Shown here: one piece after another, positions 1-10,644 of the stretch
Position numbering within the stretch: the first letter of the stretch is position 1
How the letters are laid out: the number at the start of each line of letters is the position of its first letter
Assembly (NCBI RefSeq): GCF_000340215.1
Contig: NW_006921533.1
Location: forward strand, 1,906,549-1,970,548
DNA length: 64,000 nt
From: Pseudocercospora fijiensis CIRAD86
Lineage: Eukaryota > Ascomycota > Dothideomycetes > Mycosphaerellales > Mycosphaerellaceae
Direction: 5' to 3'
Made by a program: the position numbers and the translations under genes
Notes under the pieces: model-generated
Told to the model about the DNA's origin: nothing
The model's database searches: none
Seen by the model: only the letters and a program-made list of their open reading frames with translations

Positions 1-11
1 ATCTTGTGAAA

Positions 12-204
12 ACGTGAAAGGCTCAATGAGCAAGCGCGGCGCTGGGGACCACGAAATTGAGTAGGTAAGGAAAGGGAGCAGGCGCCATAAGCAGCAGTCA
101 ACTGCGAAGAACTCGGTGGGACTTATTCGAAGCAGGGCGAAAATGGAGCAGTTTGTCACAGTGCTATATGTATCAACGAAACTCGCAGACCCCACGTGAA
201 AGGG
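12..204 (+). promoter_or_regulatory. Upstream region of the Irc6-like gene with two ACGTGAAAGG copies
   Basis: ACGTGAAAGG occurs at 12-21 and again, inside a CACGTG E-box, at 193-204. A near-identical CATGTGAAAGGG lies at 6245-6256 in front of the TRS31 gene. The shared sequence is visible; a role as a transcription-factor site is only inferred. A start-stop minimal uORF (ATG TAG) follows at 262-267, 27 nt before the main ATG. Confidence 0.3.
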
Positions 205-293
205 TCTCAGGATCGACCCGCACTTCAACTTTCCTTCTGTCTTCTTCACACTCCACCCAACATGTAGCAAATACACTGGCAGCCATCTTCAAG

Positions 294-1230
294 ATGGACA
301 TCAAGCACTCCAAACGCATTCTATTTCTCGGCAAACGGGAAGCGGGTGCACTCGACGTGGTGAAAGGTGCGAAAGTCGGAATGATTGTGAATGACTGTAA
401 TAGTCTAACATGGTGCAGACTTGACAGGTACAGCGCCTCAACCAGATATCGATGGCTGCACGGCTGGCTTGACTCACGAATGGAATGCTGAGACCGCATA
501 TTACAAGGCCAAAGTGCCTATTTGGATTGACGAGGTCCCGGACTTTGCCGCTTGGAAGCTGGACTTTCTGAAGCCAGAGGCGAAAGAGGTCGTAGATGCG
601 GTTGGCGCATGGATCTACTGCTTTCCACGTCAAAAAGATGGAAAAATTGGCAAGGAGGTTGAGGAGGCTATGAAGAGTATACAAGAAGTCGTTGAGGGAC
701 ATAACTACGGCTCGGGTGTAGTATTGCTGGCGGTTGCGAAGCGGCATGCGAAGGAAGAGAGGGAGAACATGGAGAACCAAGATGCTCAAGATGACACCTG
801 CACCGAATTCGGCTTCGAGTACATCGACTACAGCGCCGAGGGCAAGAACGAATTCGGAGAGAAATTGGGCTTTGAGAGGTTGAAAGAGGCGCTGGAGGCC
901 AACGAATGGGCTGATCATGGCGAGGATGAATTGGAAGTGGATGAGCTTTGCCTGGGCATAGAGGATGGCGAGGATGGGTTCGGCCATGAGGAAGCAGAGA
1001 TGACTGCTGAGCTCTTTGGCATGAAGGCTGCCCTCGTTGAAAACGAAGGTGACGACGCTGAACAGCTCATAACACCACATGAGCAAGCAGGCGGAGTGGA
1101 AGATCTGAACAGGATGCTGGGCAAGCTTCTGGCTGTGAAAGAGCAGAGCGCTGATTTGCCTGAAGAGCAACGGAAACGCATGGCTGCAAAAGCAGTACGA
1201 GAGCTTATGATGGACAACCCGAACGTGTGA
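294..1230 (+). CDS. IRC6: Irc6/p34-like clathrin adaptor accessory protein
   Basis: Predicted 291-aa protein from two exons, 294-366 and 428-1230. The 61-nt intron begins GTGCGA and ends GACAG, with CTAAC as a branch-point candidate. The N-terminus (ILFLGKREAGALDVVK) resembles a degenerate P-loop, followed by the conserved fungal stretch around AGLTHEW and a WIYCFPR strand. This is the layout of the Irc6/alpha-gamma-adaptin-binding p34 family, Rab-like pseudo-GTPase folds that assist clathrin adaptors in vesicle traffic. The C-terminal third is acidic and ends in a helix (about residues 245-291) typical of the family. The start is the first ATG in frame with the motif. The nearest gene, on the minus strand, converges on it with a 266-bp gap. 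Family assignment is from memory of the motif pattern. Confidence 0.85.
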
Positions 1231-1496
1231 AAATATCGTCTTGGAAGACACAGTTCCTCGTCACCTTCACAACTGGATTAAGATTTCAGAGTTCGTCAAA
1301 AGACTCATCTTTCCTAGGCCGTGTGCTACCTGCGTGAGTGACGCTCATATTACAGTCGCGACCATTGGAAATAATTTTTTCGCCAACCACTCGCTTCAGT
1401 GCCGCAAGCAATCCTTTAATTTCGGAATTCTTGCGCCAGAACTCCTTCGCTCAACCGGGCATCGACTCATTCCCATTCCAAGCATTTGCGAGAGCT

Positions 1497-2363
1497 CTAC
1501 AAGACGGCCACCAAGCCGACAAGTCCAAGCAAGCCAGCAGCAGTCAAAGCCTCGTGTTTTCCTGCGCCACTGCCAGAATCTGTAGACTGAGCACCCGAAC
1601 CAGTCCTCGTTCCACTACCACCAGATGCTGCGGCATTGTTCGCTGAAGCAGTTGCGCGAATTTGGCCATCATGGACATTCGTGGTGCTGTACACCGCAGA
1701 GCTGCCAGAACCCGTGGGTTGCCCTACCAACCAAGCAGCAGATCCAGTGACCGATGGGGTGTAGTAGTAGCTGACCTCCGTCTTATTACCGATAGAATCG
1801 AGATATGACACAGAGGTCTGCGCCGACCCCGTCTGAGTTGAGGACGGCTCGAGCGAGCTGGCAAGAGCGAAGAGATAGTCCGCAAGACCAGCCGTCGGTG
1901 TCATGGTTGCAGCACAGTATTTCGAGCTGATGCTCGAAACCGTGCCATCGCTTATCGTGCCAGCTCCATCCATCTCGCCTCCATGTTTCTTATAGCAGGA
2001 AAAGCATCCAGTCGCCAAATCCCAGAACTGGCTTTCGCACAAGCAGACACGCTGAGTTTCGTTGCTCTGGGTTGAAATATCTCCGAAATCACGGTCGCCG
2101 TTCGAGTTCGGAACGGAAAGGTACTCTGGTCCGTAGATACACTCCCCTTGAATCGCCGCGATCTAGTTCAACGAGTCAGCTGCTCTGTTTCAGGCAAAAA
2201 AATAAGTTCGGATGGAAGAACTCACTGCATTGCAGGGAGCATTGAGGTCTGGCATGTTAGTCGAGTTGTATGGCTGGCATACTGACGCGAGATACGCTTT
2301 TTGGCCATGAGATTGAGCGTTCGTGAAGACGGCAATGACTAGTGCTCCGATAGTGTACTTCAT
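1497..2363 (-). CDS. Secreted Ser/Gly-rich protein, probably GPI-anchored
   Basis: 267-aa protein from exons 2363-2226 and 2162-1497, with a 63-nt intron (GTGAGT...CTAG, phase 0). The first ~18 residues (MKYTIGALVIAVFTNAQS) form a signal peptide. A Cys-containing ectodomain follows (CQPYNST, CIYG, CLCESQFW, CFSCYKKHGG) with several N-glycosylation sequons. A Ser/Thr/Gly-rich low-complexity stalk leads to a hydrophobic C-terminus (AAGLLGLVGLVAVL) preceded by small residues, the usual GPI-attachment signal. It should therefore be a plasma-membrane or cell-wall protein. Paired Cys patterns of this kind are common in unnamed fungal surface proteins; no enzymatic domain is visible. An alternating TA tract at 2474-2485 may be its core promoter. 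Confidence 0.8.
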
Positions 2364-3230
2364 GATTGATTGATTACTGCTGTGTACTAAAAAAATTTCT
2401 CGTCGTCCTATGTATCCAGATCCGAGCCAGCGAAAGTGATTGTTTCAAATACCTTCTACAAAGCGCCCCTAGCTATATATATATACTTGAAAGGAGAGAT
2501 CAGATCAGCCATCATAATGATGGAATGGATCCAATCACTGCCACGAGAACGCGCACCGCGACACCCCTGGAGGATTCCAGCCTCGTTTCCGCAATGCAGA
2601 GACAGATTCGTTTGCCAGAAGATTGCCACGCGATGCAAATCAGGGGTTTCGTGGCCCCAAAAGTGGTTTCTTAGGGAGCGCGAAGGATTTTAGACCCATT
2701 CTGCCAGTGCAACGCGGGAGTGTCGTACCGATGTCCGGAAATTTTGGCTGCCTGAATTGTTTGTTCATCATCAGTTTGTGGTACTATATCGTTTTGATGG
2801 TCCAGAATTGCTGACGAGGTATGCGTTGCTTGAAAGACCTTGTTTCTGGGAGATCAGAACCTGTTCTTGAACATGTGTGAGCATGGGCAGGCCCGGCAGG
2901 CTTGTTTGGCGCCTCGTCGCTTCGCTGGCGATCCAGGATGAATACAGTTTCTCAGATCGAATCAAGACTTGTCGCAGACAGGTGGCTGTCACTTTTCAGG
3001 AATCTTCTTTGATTCGGACATTCTCGTAGATACATATCCACTCAACCTTCTCTCATATGCCAAGAAGAGAGATTTATTCCAGCCCACCAAACGCCTGGCT
3101 ACAATGCCCACCCGCTCCAAATGCTTCTGTCGCTAGATGCTGAAACCGCACTCTTTCTCCAATGCAATATATTTCCGCCGTATATCAGACTCGCATGCTC
3201 ATAAATCGATACAAGGGAATCAAAGAATTT
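2364..3230. other. Intergenic, no gene seen
   Basis: Apart from the TA tract there is nothing I can support here. The small open frames lack coding character or partners. The stretch holds the promoter of the GPI-protein gene and the 3' end of the PARG-domain gene. Confidence 0.6.
2474..2485 (-). promoter_or_regulatory. TATA-like alternating TA tract
   Basis: Twelve alternating T/A bases lie about 110 nt upstream of the GPI-protein start codon on the minus strand. The position suits a TATA element with a short leader, but no transcript start is known. Confidence 0.35.
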
Positions 3231-4802
3231 TCAACTCTGGTCGTCTACATCGTTCCTCTGGAATCTGGCCAGAAAGCCATTGACCGGATTCTGTTCGTTC
3301 GCTGTGTTGGAATCTAGCCTTACGAGCGGGCTCCTCGGACTGATCGAGTCGCTCTTGATGCGGGTGCCTCCACGAACGTGCGCACTCAGTTGGTCTATGG
3401 AACCTTGGAACCAGCCTGTAGCAGGGTCGAATTGTGGTGAAGGCTGGCACCCTACCCACGAATGTCCTCCAAGAAGGTCTTCATCCTCGTCTTGGGATAA
3501 CGTGGAATCGGAGTTGCCCTGGCCAAACCTGAATTCGTACACTTCTGACCTCGCGCCATCGGAATCATTGGCAGAGTCGGAGGTCGTCCCATCGAAAGGA
3601 TAGTAGGCATTACCGTCATCATCAGATGCAGGATAGCCGGACACCACGTAATCGTCTTCAACATCCTCATTCTCCGCGGCCTCCTCGTCTTCTTGAAAGA
3701 CCTTTGCAGCACGACCTAGGTTCAGCTGGTGGTTTAGCGATCGAAGCTCATCCTTCATCTTGGATCTTGAGAACACATTGCGTGCTTGCTCTATCCGGAG
3801 CTCCAAATTCTGGATTTGAGCCAACAGGTCGATCTGTTCTTCGTCCTCTCTCTGCTGCCCAAGGTACTGCTCTTCATTCTCCGGCACGAGCGGCTCGTAA
3901 GTTAGGACACCTTCAAATGCCTTCTCGAAGGCCGCGGTATGTTTCGGCTCAACTGAAGCAAAGATGATTTCGTCAATGCCCTCCCATTGTTCTGCGTTCG
4001 GCCTCCGTTGACGAGGCGCGCCTGCAATCACCTTCCTCCACAACTTGGCAATTTCTTGCACTGGATGATTCATTGCTTTGTTTACTCCCCATGCCCCAAG
4101 AACCAATTTCTGGGTGCCTTTCAACTGGGCCATACGCAGGACAGATCTCATCTTCTGCTGTATTATGTCGCGATGATTGTCACAGTAGCTGACACCACAA
4201 CTGCAGGATGCCTCGCGATCATCAAAGCGGCCTCGATTATCCGGGTGCTTTGTAAGACCAGCAGACAATACGTCGATGAAAAAGCGATGGCGTTTTGGAA
4301 GCTCAATGCAGTGTTTGTCGCGGAACACGAGAATATCTGGCGAGAAGATCCCTCCGGCATTCGGAAGAGCATAGAACTCTTCGTACAGTGAAGCGTACAA
4401 CGTTGTCCGGTGGCATAGGAATTCTTCCTGTGAGTTTGCTCCCTCGAGGAAACCACCTCCGCGAATGGTAGTTGAAGCCATGCTGTGCACCGCGACATTC
4501 GGCTGAGTTTCGCTGGCCCTTCGCGATTCCACTGTCCTGTTGGGCGCGTAAGGTCTATCAGAGAGATAGGATGCAACAGAAAGAGAATCATCGCACACCA
4601 CACGGATCTTCAGATCTGGTCGGCAGACGGATGCGACAGCGCTGGTCGGAGTATTGATCACAGGCTGAGGGTCGACGATTAGGTCAGCTTTACTGACACC
4701 ATGTTTGGCTCTCGGACTGGCCCTGAGTTTCTCTGGTATAGCTCTGTTGACGATATACCTTGCTCTTTGTTCGCGTTCTTCACGCTCCGCTATTCGACCC
4801 AT
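3231..4802 (-). CDS. Microbial-type PARG catalytic-domain protein (DUF2263 family)
   Basis: Intronless 523-aa protein. Residues ~65-245 match the microbial-type poly(ADP-ribose) glycohydrolase (macrodomain-fold) family: an expected strand (LKIRVVCDDSLSVASYL), the diagnostic GGG at 115-117 followed by QEE at 125-127, and the closing LGAWG strand at 235-239. Such enzymes remove poly(ADP-ribose) from proteins; the two acidic residues of QEE are the catalytic pair in the family and are intact. After ~270 there is a fungus-style extension: a coiled-coil-like segment (about 320-365), an acidic low-complexity region and a Ser-rich tail of no known function. The N-terminal ~50 residues are charged and helical. 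It faces TRS31 across a 1.5-kb divergent promoter. Confidence 0.8.
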   Translation of the reverse strand: MGRIAEREEREQRARYIVNRAIPEKLRASPRAKHGVSKADLIVDPQPVINTPTSAVASVCRPDLKIRVVCDDSLSVASYLSDRPYAPNRTVESRRASETQPNVAVHSMASTTIRGGGFLEGANSQEEFLCHRTTLYASLYEEFYALPNAGGIFSPDILVFRDKHCIELPKRHRFFIDVLSAGLTKHPDNRGRFDDREASCSCGVSYCDNHRDIIQQKMRSVLRMAQLKGTQKLVLGAWGVNKAMNHPVQEIAKLWRKVIAGAPRQRRPNAEQWEGIDEIIFASVEPKHTAAFEKAFEGVLTYEPLVPENEEQYLGQQREDEEQIDLLAQIQNLELRIEQARNVFSRSKMKDELRSLNHQLNLGRAAKVFQEDEEAAENEDVEDDYVVSGYPASDDDGNAYYPFDGTTSDSANDSDGARSEVYEFRFGQGNSDSTLSQDEDEDLLGGHSWVGCQPSPQFDPATGWFQGSIDQLSAHVRGGTRIKSDSISPRSPLVRLDSNTANEQNPVNGFLARFQRNDVDDQS

Positions 4803-6307
4803 GTTTTCTCACACCAGACTAGGTGCTGGAGATGCTCCTAATCGCTCATGAAAGGCAGCGTATGCTCAATTTAAAGAGTGTGCGTAGAGGTGGGCGTCGT
4901 GAGGTAAGAAGGGTGACAAAATCGTTCCTCTGGATCGGTGTAAGCGCGTCGTCAAGTCGCATGTGAAGCTCGGTACTTCTGGCGTGCACGCGGCCAATGC
5001 AAATGTGGTCGACTAGCAGGGCACTCCGGGCGCAATCTGGCAGGACGGGTAGCGGTAGCGATAGCGGTGCGGTAGAGTATAAAGCAGAACCAGAAAGCAA
5101 AGCGGGGAAGCAGCGAGTGTCGGGATGTTGTTGTATGTAGTTAGTCAGTGGAAAGGAACAAAGACGAGAGGTGCACGTGCACGAGGATGGCTGCAGAGGA
5201 GCGTTACTTCCGCCGTTTAGCTTCGATGTTCGGGAATCGCCCGTCTCCCCTCAGGCCCGCTTTCATGTGAGAGTGCACAGACAGCGAATCAAAGATCGCA
5301 GCTCCACTCCCGTTGCAACAGCAGAAGCGGAACGAGCAAGTGGACCGTCAGACACGGCGGGACGGCAGCCGCAGCGCAGCGCAGCGCAGCGCAGCGCAGT
5401 GACTTGCGCGCGTGCACACAGCCAGCGCTGTCGGTCATTGCCCGCTGCTGTTCTTTTGATGAGGAGCTGCTGAGCTGGGTGGGCTATTCCTGCCTGCCTG
5501 GGTCATTCGTCAGCAGACCAGCACCTTCGCATGGCGGACAGCGATGCGACGGGGATGCGCCATCATCGAGATCCACCGAGGGTGTCATGATGATGACGCA
5601 GCAAGGCCAAAACAGGCGCATTGTTGCCGTCGCCGCCTTCTGCAAAGCGGCATGGATCAATGGCACGCAGGGATGGGCCTGCTTGTCAGCCTTTCATGTG
5701 ATGCGACGATGCGTTCGTCGCGTGCAATGAGTCCTTCCCGGGCGGAAATGACCTCCGAGAGCTGCATTCCCTGCCATCTGTCACGAGGACACGGCCAGGC
5801 TCAGAAGCCGCTTGGCTGGAAGCACGACGAGAGCGCGTCCGATGCATACTGTATGAAAGACATCGTCGAATATGTGGAAGACGTAGCACAAACCCGGATT
5901 CTCGTGCATGCCGTACTGTACGGCGCACCGGAAATAGACATCGCTTGAGTGCATTGATGGTTATCATGCTTGGCTGTGTACGTCCCTTCGAGCCAAGGCC
6001 CAGCCAGCCATAGGCATAGCCAGACCAATCTGGACTCTAGACACCAGCAGTATGGGGCTGGGAATATTGACTATTGACATGGCTTGAGAAGGGAGGGCGT
6101 GGTCTCCAGCAGTCTTTGCTTTGCATCAAGCTCGGCGGTAGACTCGTCGGGCCATTCATCGCAGTGTCAACCAAGGCCGTGCTTTCGGGCCGGCGAGACA
6201 CAACTGACGCATCACTAGCGTCAGGTCACATCTCGAACTGTTGACATGTGAAAGGGCACAGCGGTGAGCAGCAAATTAATACACCACCTTTGCGACCCCC
6301 TCAAGCG
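4803..6307. other. Long divergent intergenic region, no convincing gene
   Basis: 1.5 kb between the PARG-domain gene (-) and TRS31 (+). Small open frames (for example 5544-5948) have no recognisable product and overlap on both strands, so none is called. A GCAGC pentanucleotide tract is the only clear repeat. A start-stop uORF (ATG TGA, 6246-6251) lies 56 nt upstream of the TRS31 ATG. Confidence 0.6.
5371..5399. repeat. GCAGC pentanucleotide tandem repeat
   Basis: Five complete GCAGC units plus a partial sixth, in non-coding sequence. Confidence 0.95.
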
Positions 6308-6997
6308 ATGCCGGCCATGAGCGCTCCCTCCTCAGCTGCTCACAAGGAGTCGAACTACACCCCGATTCCACAAGCGAAGCCGTTCGTCTCGTCACTGAGA
6401 TATCCATCCTCTCGCAAAACCATATACGACCGCAACCTCAATCGCACCAAGACAACAGAAATCTCGCTCGCATCATTTGCATACCTGGTCAATAGCTTGA
6501 TCACCTACCACCATGGGAAGTCGGGTTCAGTCAGCGAGATCGAATCTCGTCTCAATCGCGCTGCTTATCCTATAGGTGTCAAAATGCTCGATCTCTTGCT
6601 GTACAGACAACCAGCACGCGCAGCTGCGAGGCCCACGCGTATGCTGGATCTCCTGCAGTTCATTCATGGCTCTCTTTGGCGTGCCTTGTTCAACAGAAGT
6701 GCCGATGCGCTGGAGCAGAGCAATACCAAGAAAAATGAGTACATGATTGTGGATAACGAGCCACTGGTCAACACATTCATCAGTATACCAAAAGAGATGA
6801 GCCAATTGAATTGTGCAGCATTTGTTGCGGGCATCATAGAAGGCATGTGTGATGCGGCTGGTTTCAGTACGGAGGGCGTGACAGCACACTGGGCAGGGGA
6901 GGGCGACGAGATGTGGCCCGGCAAAACGATCTTCCTCTTACGCTTCAAGGAGAGTGTTTTGGAGAGAGAGGATGCCATCAAGGCCGGTGGAGGTTGA
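6308..6997 (+). CDS. TRS31: TRAPP complex subunit Trs31/TRAPPC5
   Basis: Intronless, 229 aa from ATG 6308 (a second ATG at 6317 is equally possible). The stretch KTIYDRNLNRTKTTEISLAS at about residues 38-57 is the hallmark start of the Trs31 branch of the Bet3-like fold. It is followed by a helix-rich core (SEIESRLNRAAYPIGVKMLDLL), NCAAFVAGIIEGMCDAAGF and the final beta strand (TIFLLRFKESVLERE). Trs31 is a core subunit of the TRAPP tethering complexes that act as exchange factor for Ypt1 at ER-Golgi membranes. The Pro-rich N-terminal 35 residues are a fungal extension. The open frame extends upstream to 6248 but has no ATG there, which decides the start. Confidence 0.92.
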   Translation: MPAMSAPSSAAHKESNYTPIPQAKPFVSSLRYPSSRKTIYDRNLNRTKTTEISLASFAYLVNSLITYHHGKSGSVSEIESRLNRAAYPIGVKMLDLLLYRQPARAAARPTRMLDLLQFIHGSLWRALFNRSADALEQSNTKKNEYMIVDNEPLVNTFISIPKEMSQLNCAAFVAGIIEGMCDAAGFSTEGVTAHWAGEGDEMWPGKTIFLLRFKESVLEREDAIKAGGG

Positions 6998-7219
6998 ATG
7001 ACAAATTAAATATGAAGGGCCACTGATCGCGCCGAATGGGCATATTTCACGTGCTAGCTCACAGCAAGAGCGAAAGCCATTCCGACCTGGAACGCAGCTG
7101 AGGACGGAGAAACTTTCACATGGATAGCTGGCGCTCGAACATCGCGACTCAGTATGACCCACATTCGTGGCGGAATTTGTTTGGACTCGGGAAGGGAGTT
7201 ATCATGTGAAAGACCCACA

Positions 7220-8500
7220 TCAGCGGACAACACCGATTGGTGCAGCAGTGGCCGCGACTGTCCATGTCCAGCCTGCTTGCTGATCAGGAGACAGTGATAT
7301 CGCCACATGGCCCTGAACGTCCGCCATCTCAACATCATCCACAGAGTGTCCTTGGCTTTGCTGGAGTTGGCTCGCTTCCAGCACGTCCTTCCAATCGTCA
7401 ACGAGGTCGGCATCGCTTGATTCAAGCAACCGTTTCCCCATGAAATAGGACCAGCTTCCGGGATGGGTACAGCACCATTGCATGATTTCTCTGCGCACTG
7501 CGGTCTGCTGCGCCTCCGTCTGAGCAAAGTCTAGCATGTGTAGCAGCCACAAACATATGCCTTCAACTCGCGCATCGTCCTGTGGCCTTGAGGTGCCCTG
7601 GTCGATGCTTGACAATGAACATTCCACCAGCGCGTTAAGGAATGACTTTTGCTGTTTGACGATATCTCGGAGCAAGGCTTCCCAAATCAAGAATGCTCCA
7701 TTCAATGATGATCCCAACTCTCGTTTGGAGGGTAGCAAAAGTCCATCTTCAATAAGCACATCCGCCACAGCCCGAGTCCTTGGGGCGATAGAACTATCAC
7801 CATTGTCCTTGATTAGATGAATGCATGCTTTGGATGCAGATTGTACATCTTCCGCTTGCTGGCGCTGATTTCTAGTGCGTACAGCATCCCGCCGTGAACT
7901 TCGCCAGCTCTTGAAGAACTCTTTGGCCCGACTTCTTAATTTAGGCAGTGACGAAGCAAGTGCAGCATCAGACTCAGGTTCTTCAAGACGACTCCAATAC
8001 ACATTCCAGAGCCAATCCAATGCTTCTTGTGTAGCCTTGACTAGTCGCTGAATGGCCGGGTGTTCCTCATGTGTTGCTTCGTGTCTCAGAGCAACAAATG
8101 CTGGCGGCATACCAATTTGTTTTGCGATGTCAAGCATACTGCTAGGCTCTAACAATCGTTCTTTATGGCGTCCGATGTCACAGAAGCCCGTCACAAATCG
8201 TGAGAATGCCGCGCTGTAAACTGCTCTGACACTGAAAATCGAGGTCCCTGTTACGTATTCAAAATTTAGCAGTCTTGATCCTCAGCCGATGTCAGATTAT
8301 TTCTTACCTTCTATACCATGATGCAGAATTGCATCCACCAAGAGCGCTGTCGACTCGACTGCATGGGGCAGATTGCCTCGCAGCTTCCAAGCCATTACCC
8401 GATCAACAGCATGTCTGCGATCGGACTCTCCGTATAGCTGTCGACGCACCTCCAGCAGGTCCTTTTGATGGCGCCAAGGAGTGATTGCGTACTTCGCCAT
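7220..8500 (-). CDS. LAS1: Las1-type pre-rRNA (ITS2) endoribonuclease subunit
   Basis: 406-aa protein from exons 8500-8308 and 8247-7220; 60-nt intron (GTAAGA...TAACAG, phase 1). The N-terminal Las1 HEPN domain is clear: TPWRHQKDLLEVRRQLY, then MAWKLRGNLPHAVESTALLV, and the catalytic R-H-x-x-x-H motif (LRHEATH, residues 119-124). The C-terminus closes with the W...PIG signature typical of fungal Las1. The family forms the ITS2 nuclease with the Grc3 polynucleotide kinase during 60S ribosome maturation in the nucleolus. The frame across the intron restores the family segment SVRAVYSAAF, supporting the splice sites. It shares a 309-bp promoter with the NAD kinase gene. Confidence 0.92.
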
Positions 8501-8809
8501 CCTTCAATATGCTCCTGATGACCGTCGCTCCTGTGGGTGTTGATAGATGCAGAAGGGAGAACAGCATTTCTTCACTTACTAATTTCTCAGTCACAATCTG
8601 TTAGATGCTGAACCCTGCTATCGATAACGGGCACCAACGTGCCGAGCTTCCCTGCGACCTCAGAAACATCGTCATGAATACGAGCCGATTACCTGTCTGG
8701 CATATCTTCCACCGGTCGTACAGGTGTCACTGGACTATTGAAGAGCGCGAAGAAGTGGATGACTGGATCTCATTCGCATTCAGAGCACGAGCTGCCCACA
8801 GAAGACAAA
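8501..8809. promoter_or_regulatory. Shared divergent promoter, LAS1 / NAD kinase
   Basis: 309 bp between the two start codons, which point away from each other. No TATA box is evident. Small open frames crossing it are antisense shadows. Confidence 0.5.
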
Positions 8810-10435
8810 ATGGACGCCAGCAACAATGCCAAAGCGGATCAGTCCGAGGAAGCGTTCGGCCGTAGTTCCAGCGTTCAGCACGAGGTACGGCCAGTGAAGA
8901 TCTGAATCAGTCGCAGGGAGCTGATGTACTCCCAAGGACGAGGATGGCGGCGAGTTGCATACGAGCGACTCTGAGGGATTGTCAGAACAGTTAGAAGTAA
9001 TATTTGATAAGCAAGATGCGCAGAGGCGGCGGGCGTCTCTGGTACCATCAAGTGGAAGGCCAGAGTCTGGTCGCAAAAGGACAGACTGTATAGTACATGG
9101 ACTATTGGCGGCAAAAATCCGACCTGGAAGTCCCATCAAGCCTGACGAAGGTATGCATCGACCTGCCGCCAAGGAGATCGAACCACAAAGTGAAGAGCAT
9201 CATGTCCAGTCGAGGCTTTTGACCAAAAAGCAATTATCCGACATGGCTTTCAACATACGAGAGCTGAGCAAGAAGCTGGGAAGAATCAAATTGCTGGTCA
9301 AAGTCCGAAACGTCTTTCTCCTTACCAAAGCTCACGATCAGAAGCTCGTCAAGCTGACGCGAGATGTGACCGAGTGGCTGTTGAAGCAGCAGAACTCGGA
9401 CGGCAAGAGCTACGTGGTCTGGGTAGAGCATACCATGAAGGATAACAAGGCATTCGACGTGGACGGATTGTTAGCCCAGGACCCTTCATACAAGGACCGC
9501 CTGAAGTACTGGACCAATGAACTATGCGCAAAGAAGCCGCAGACATTCGAGATCTGTCTCGCACTTGGCGGCGATGGTACGGTTCTGTACGCTTCGTGGC
9601 TATTTCAGAGGATTGTGCCGCCTGTGATGTCTTTCGCACTTGGCTCATTGGGTTTTCTCACCAAGTTTGACTTTGACAACTATCCACACATCCTGACGAG
9701 GGCCTTTGATAAGGGCGTTACTGTTTCATTGCGCTTGCGGTTCGAAGCAACAATCATGAAAAGTAAGCGGAAAGCTCAGGAGGATGAACAGTACTCGCGC
9801 GACCTCGTTGACGAATTGATCGGCGACGGCAGCGATGATCCTTCCACTCACGCTCCGGATGGCACTCATAACATTCTTAACGATATAGTGATTGATCGAG
9901 GTCCCAATCCGACTATGAGCAGTATCGAAGTCTTTGGTGATGAGGAGCATTTCACGACGGTCCAAGCAGATGGCATCTGTGTCGCCACTCCGACAGGATC
10001 AACAGCATACAACCTAGCTGCTGGAGGCAGTCTCTGCCACCCCGACAATCCAGTAATTCTCGTTACAGCGATCGCACCTCACACGCTCTCGTTCCGACCT
10101 ATCATCCTTCCGGACACGATTGTCTTGCGCATTGGCGTGCCTTACGATGCAAGGGCAAGCTGTTGGGCTAGCTTCGATGGAAAGGAAAGGTAAGTGAAAT
10201 TCGCCCTGAGTATCAATGCTGATATTTGTGCTGACTTTGCTCTAGATCTGAGCTGAAGCCTGGTGACTATGTCACAATATCAGCAAGTCGCTTTCCGTTC
10301 CCTTCTGTGCTTCCCTTGGATACTTCGCGGGAGGATTGGGTAGATAGCATTTCACGGACGCTTAATTGGAACAACAGACAACGGCAGAAAGCATTTGACG
10401 AAGGACACAACGTCACAGGTGACCCAAGCAAATAG
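8810..10435 (+). CDS. ATP-NAD kinase (Utr1/Yef1 family)
   Basis: Model of 505 aa: exons 8810-8884, 8937-10189 and 10246-10435. The last intron (56 nt, GTAAGT...CTCTAG) is certain because it restores the C-terminal family segment (SELKPGDYV..SRFPFPSV). The first (52 nt, GTACGG...CCCAAG, with CTGAT near its 3' end) is chosen because the main frame has no upstream ATG; this start is less sure. NAD kinase motifs are all present: GGDGT near residue 236, the N-D pair of LNDIVIDRG near 340, and TPTGSTAYNLAAGGS near 377-391, which binds NAD. The enzyme phosphorylates NAD to NADP. The ~120-residue N-terminal extension is polar, as in other cytosolic fungal NAD kinases. Confidence 0.9.
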
Positions 10436-10644
10436 ATAGCAGAGAGCAAAAGTACATCCCATGCATCCCATCGAAGCACTGCTGTCCGCCATTATTGATT
10501 GTTACGGCCCTTGAATTTCTCTTCAATATTCGAGTAATGATAACTCCGCGGGCGAGCACGATCACGGTCCTTCTAACTTGCTAACTTGACCTTGCGCACT
10601 GCATTCCTGATCATCGACTACAGCTCGGTGCAACACACAGTCCA

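Noticed and set aside
301..1251. 316-codon open frame on the minus strand over the Irc6-like gene
   Set aside because: It is antisense to a gene with clear family motifs and an intron; its hydrophobic, Leu/Phe-rich text is the usual shadow of acidic codons.
5544..5948. 134-codon frame in the 1.5-kb intergenic region
   Set aside because: No recognisable product, overlapping frames on the other strand, and biased composition; could not be supported as a gene.
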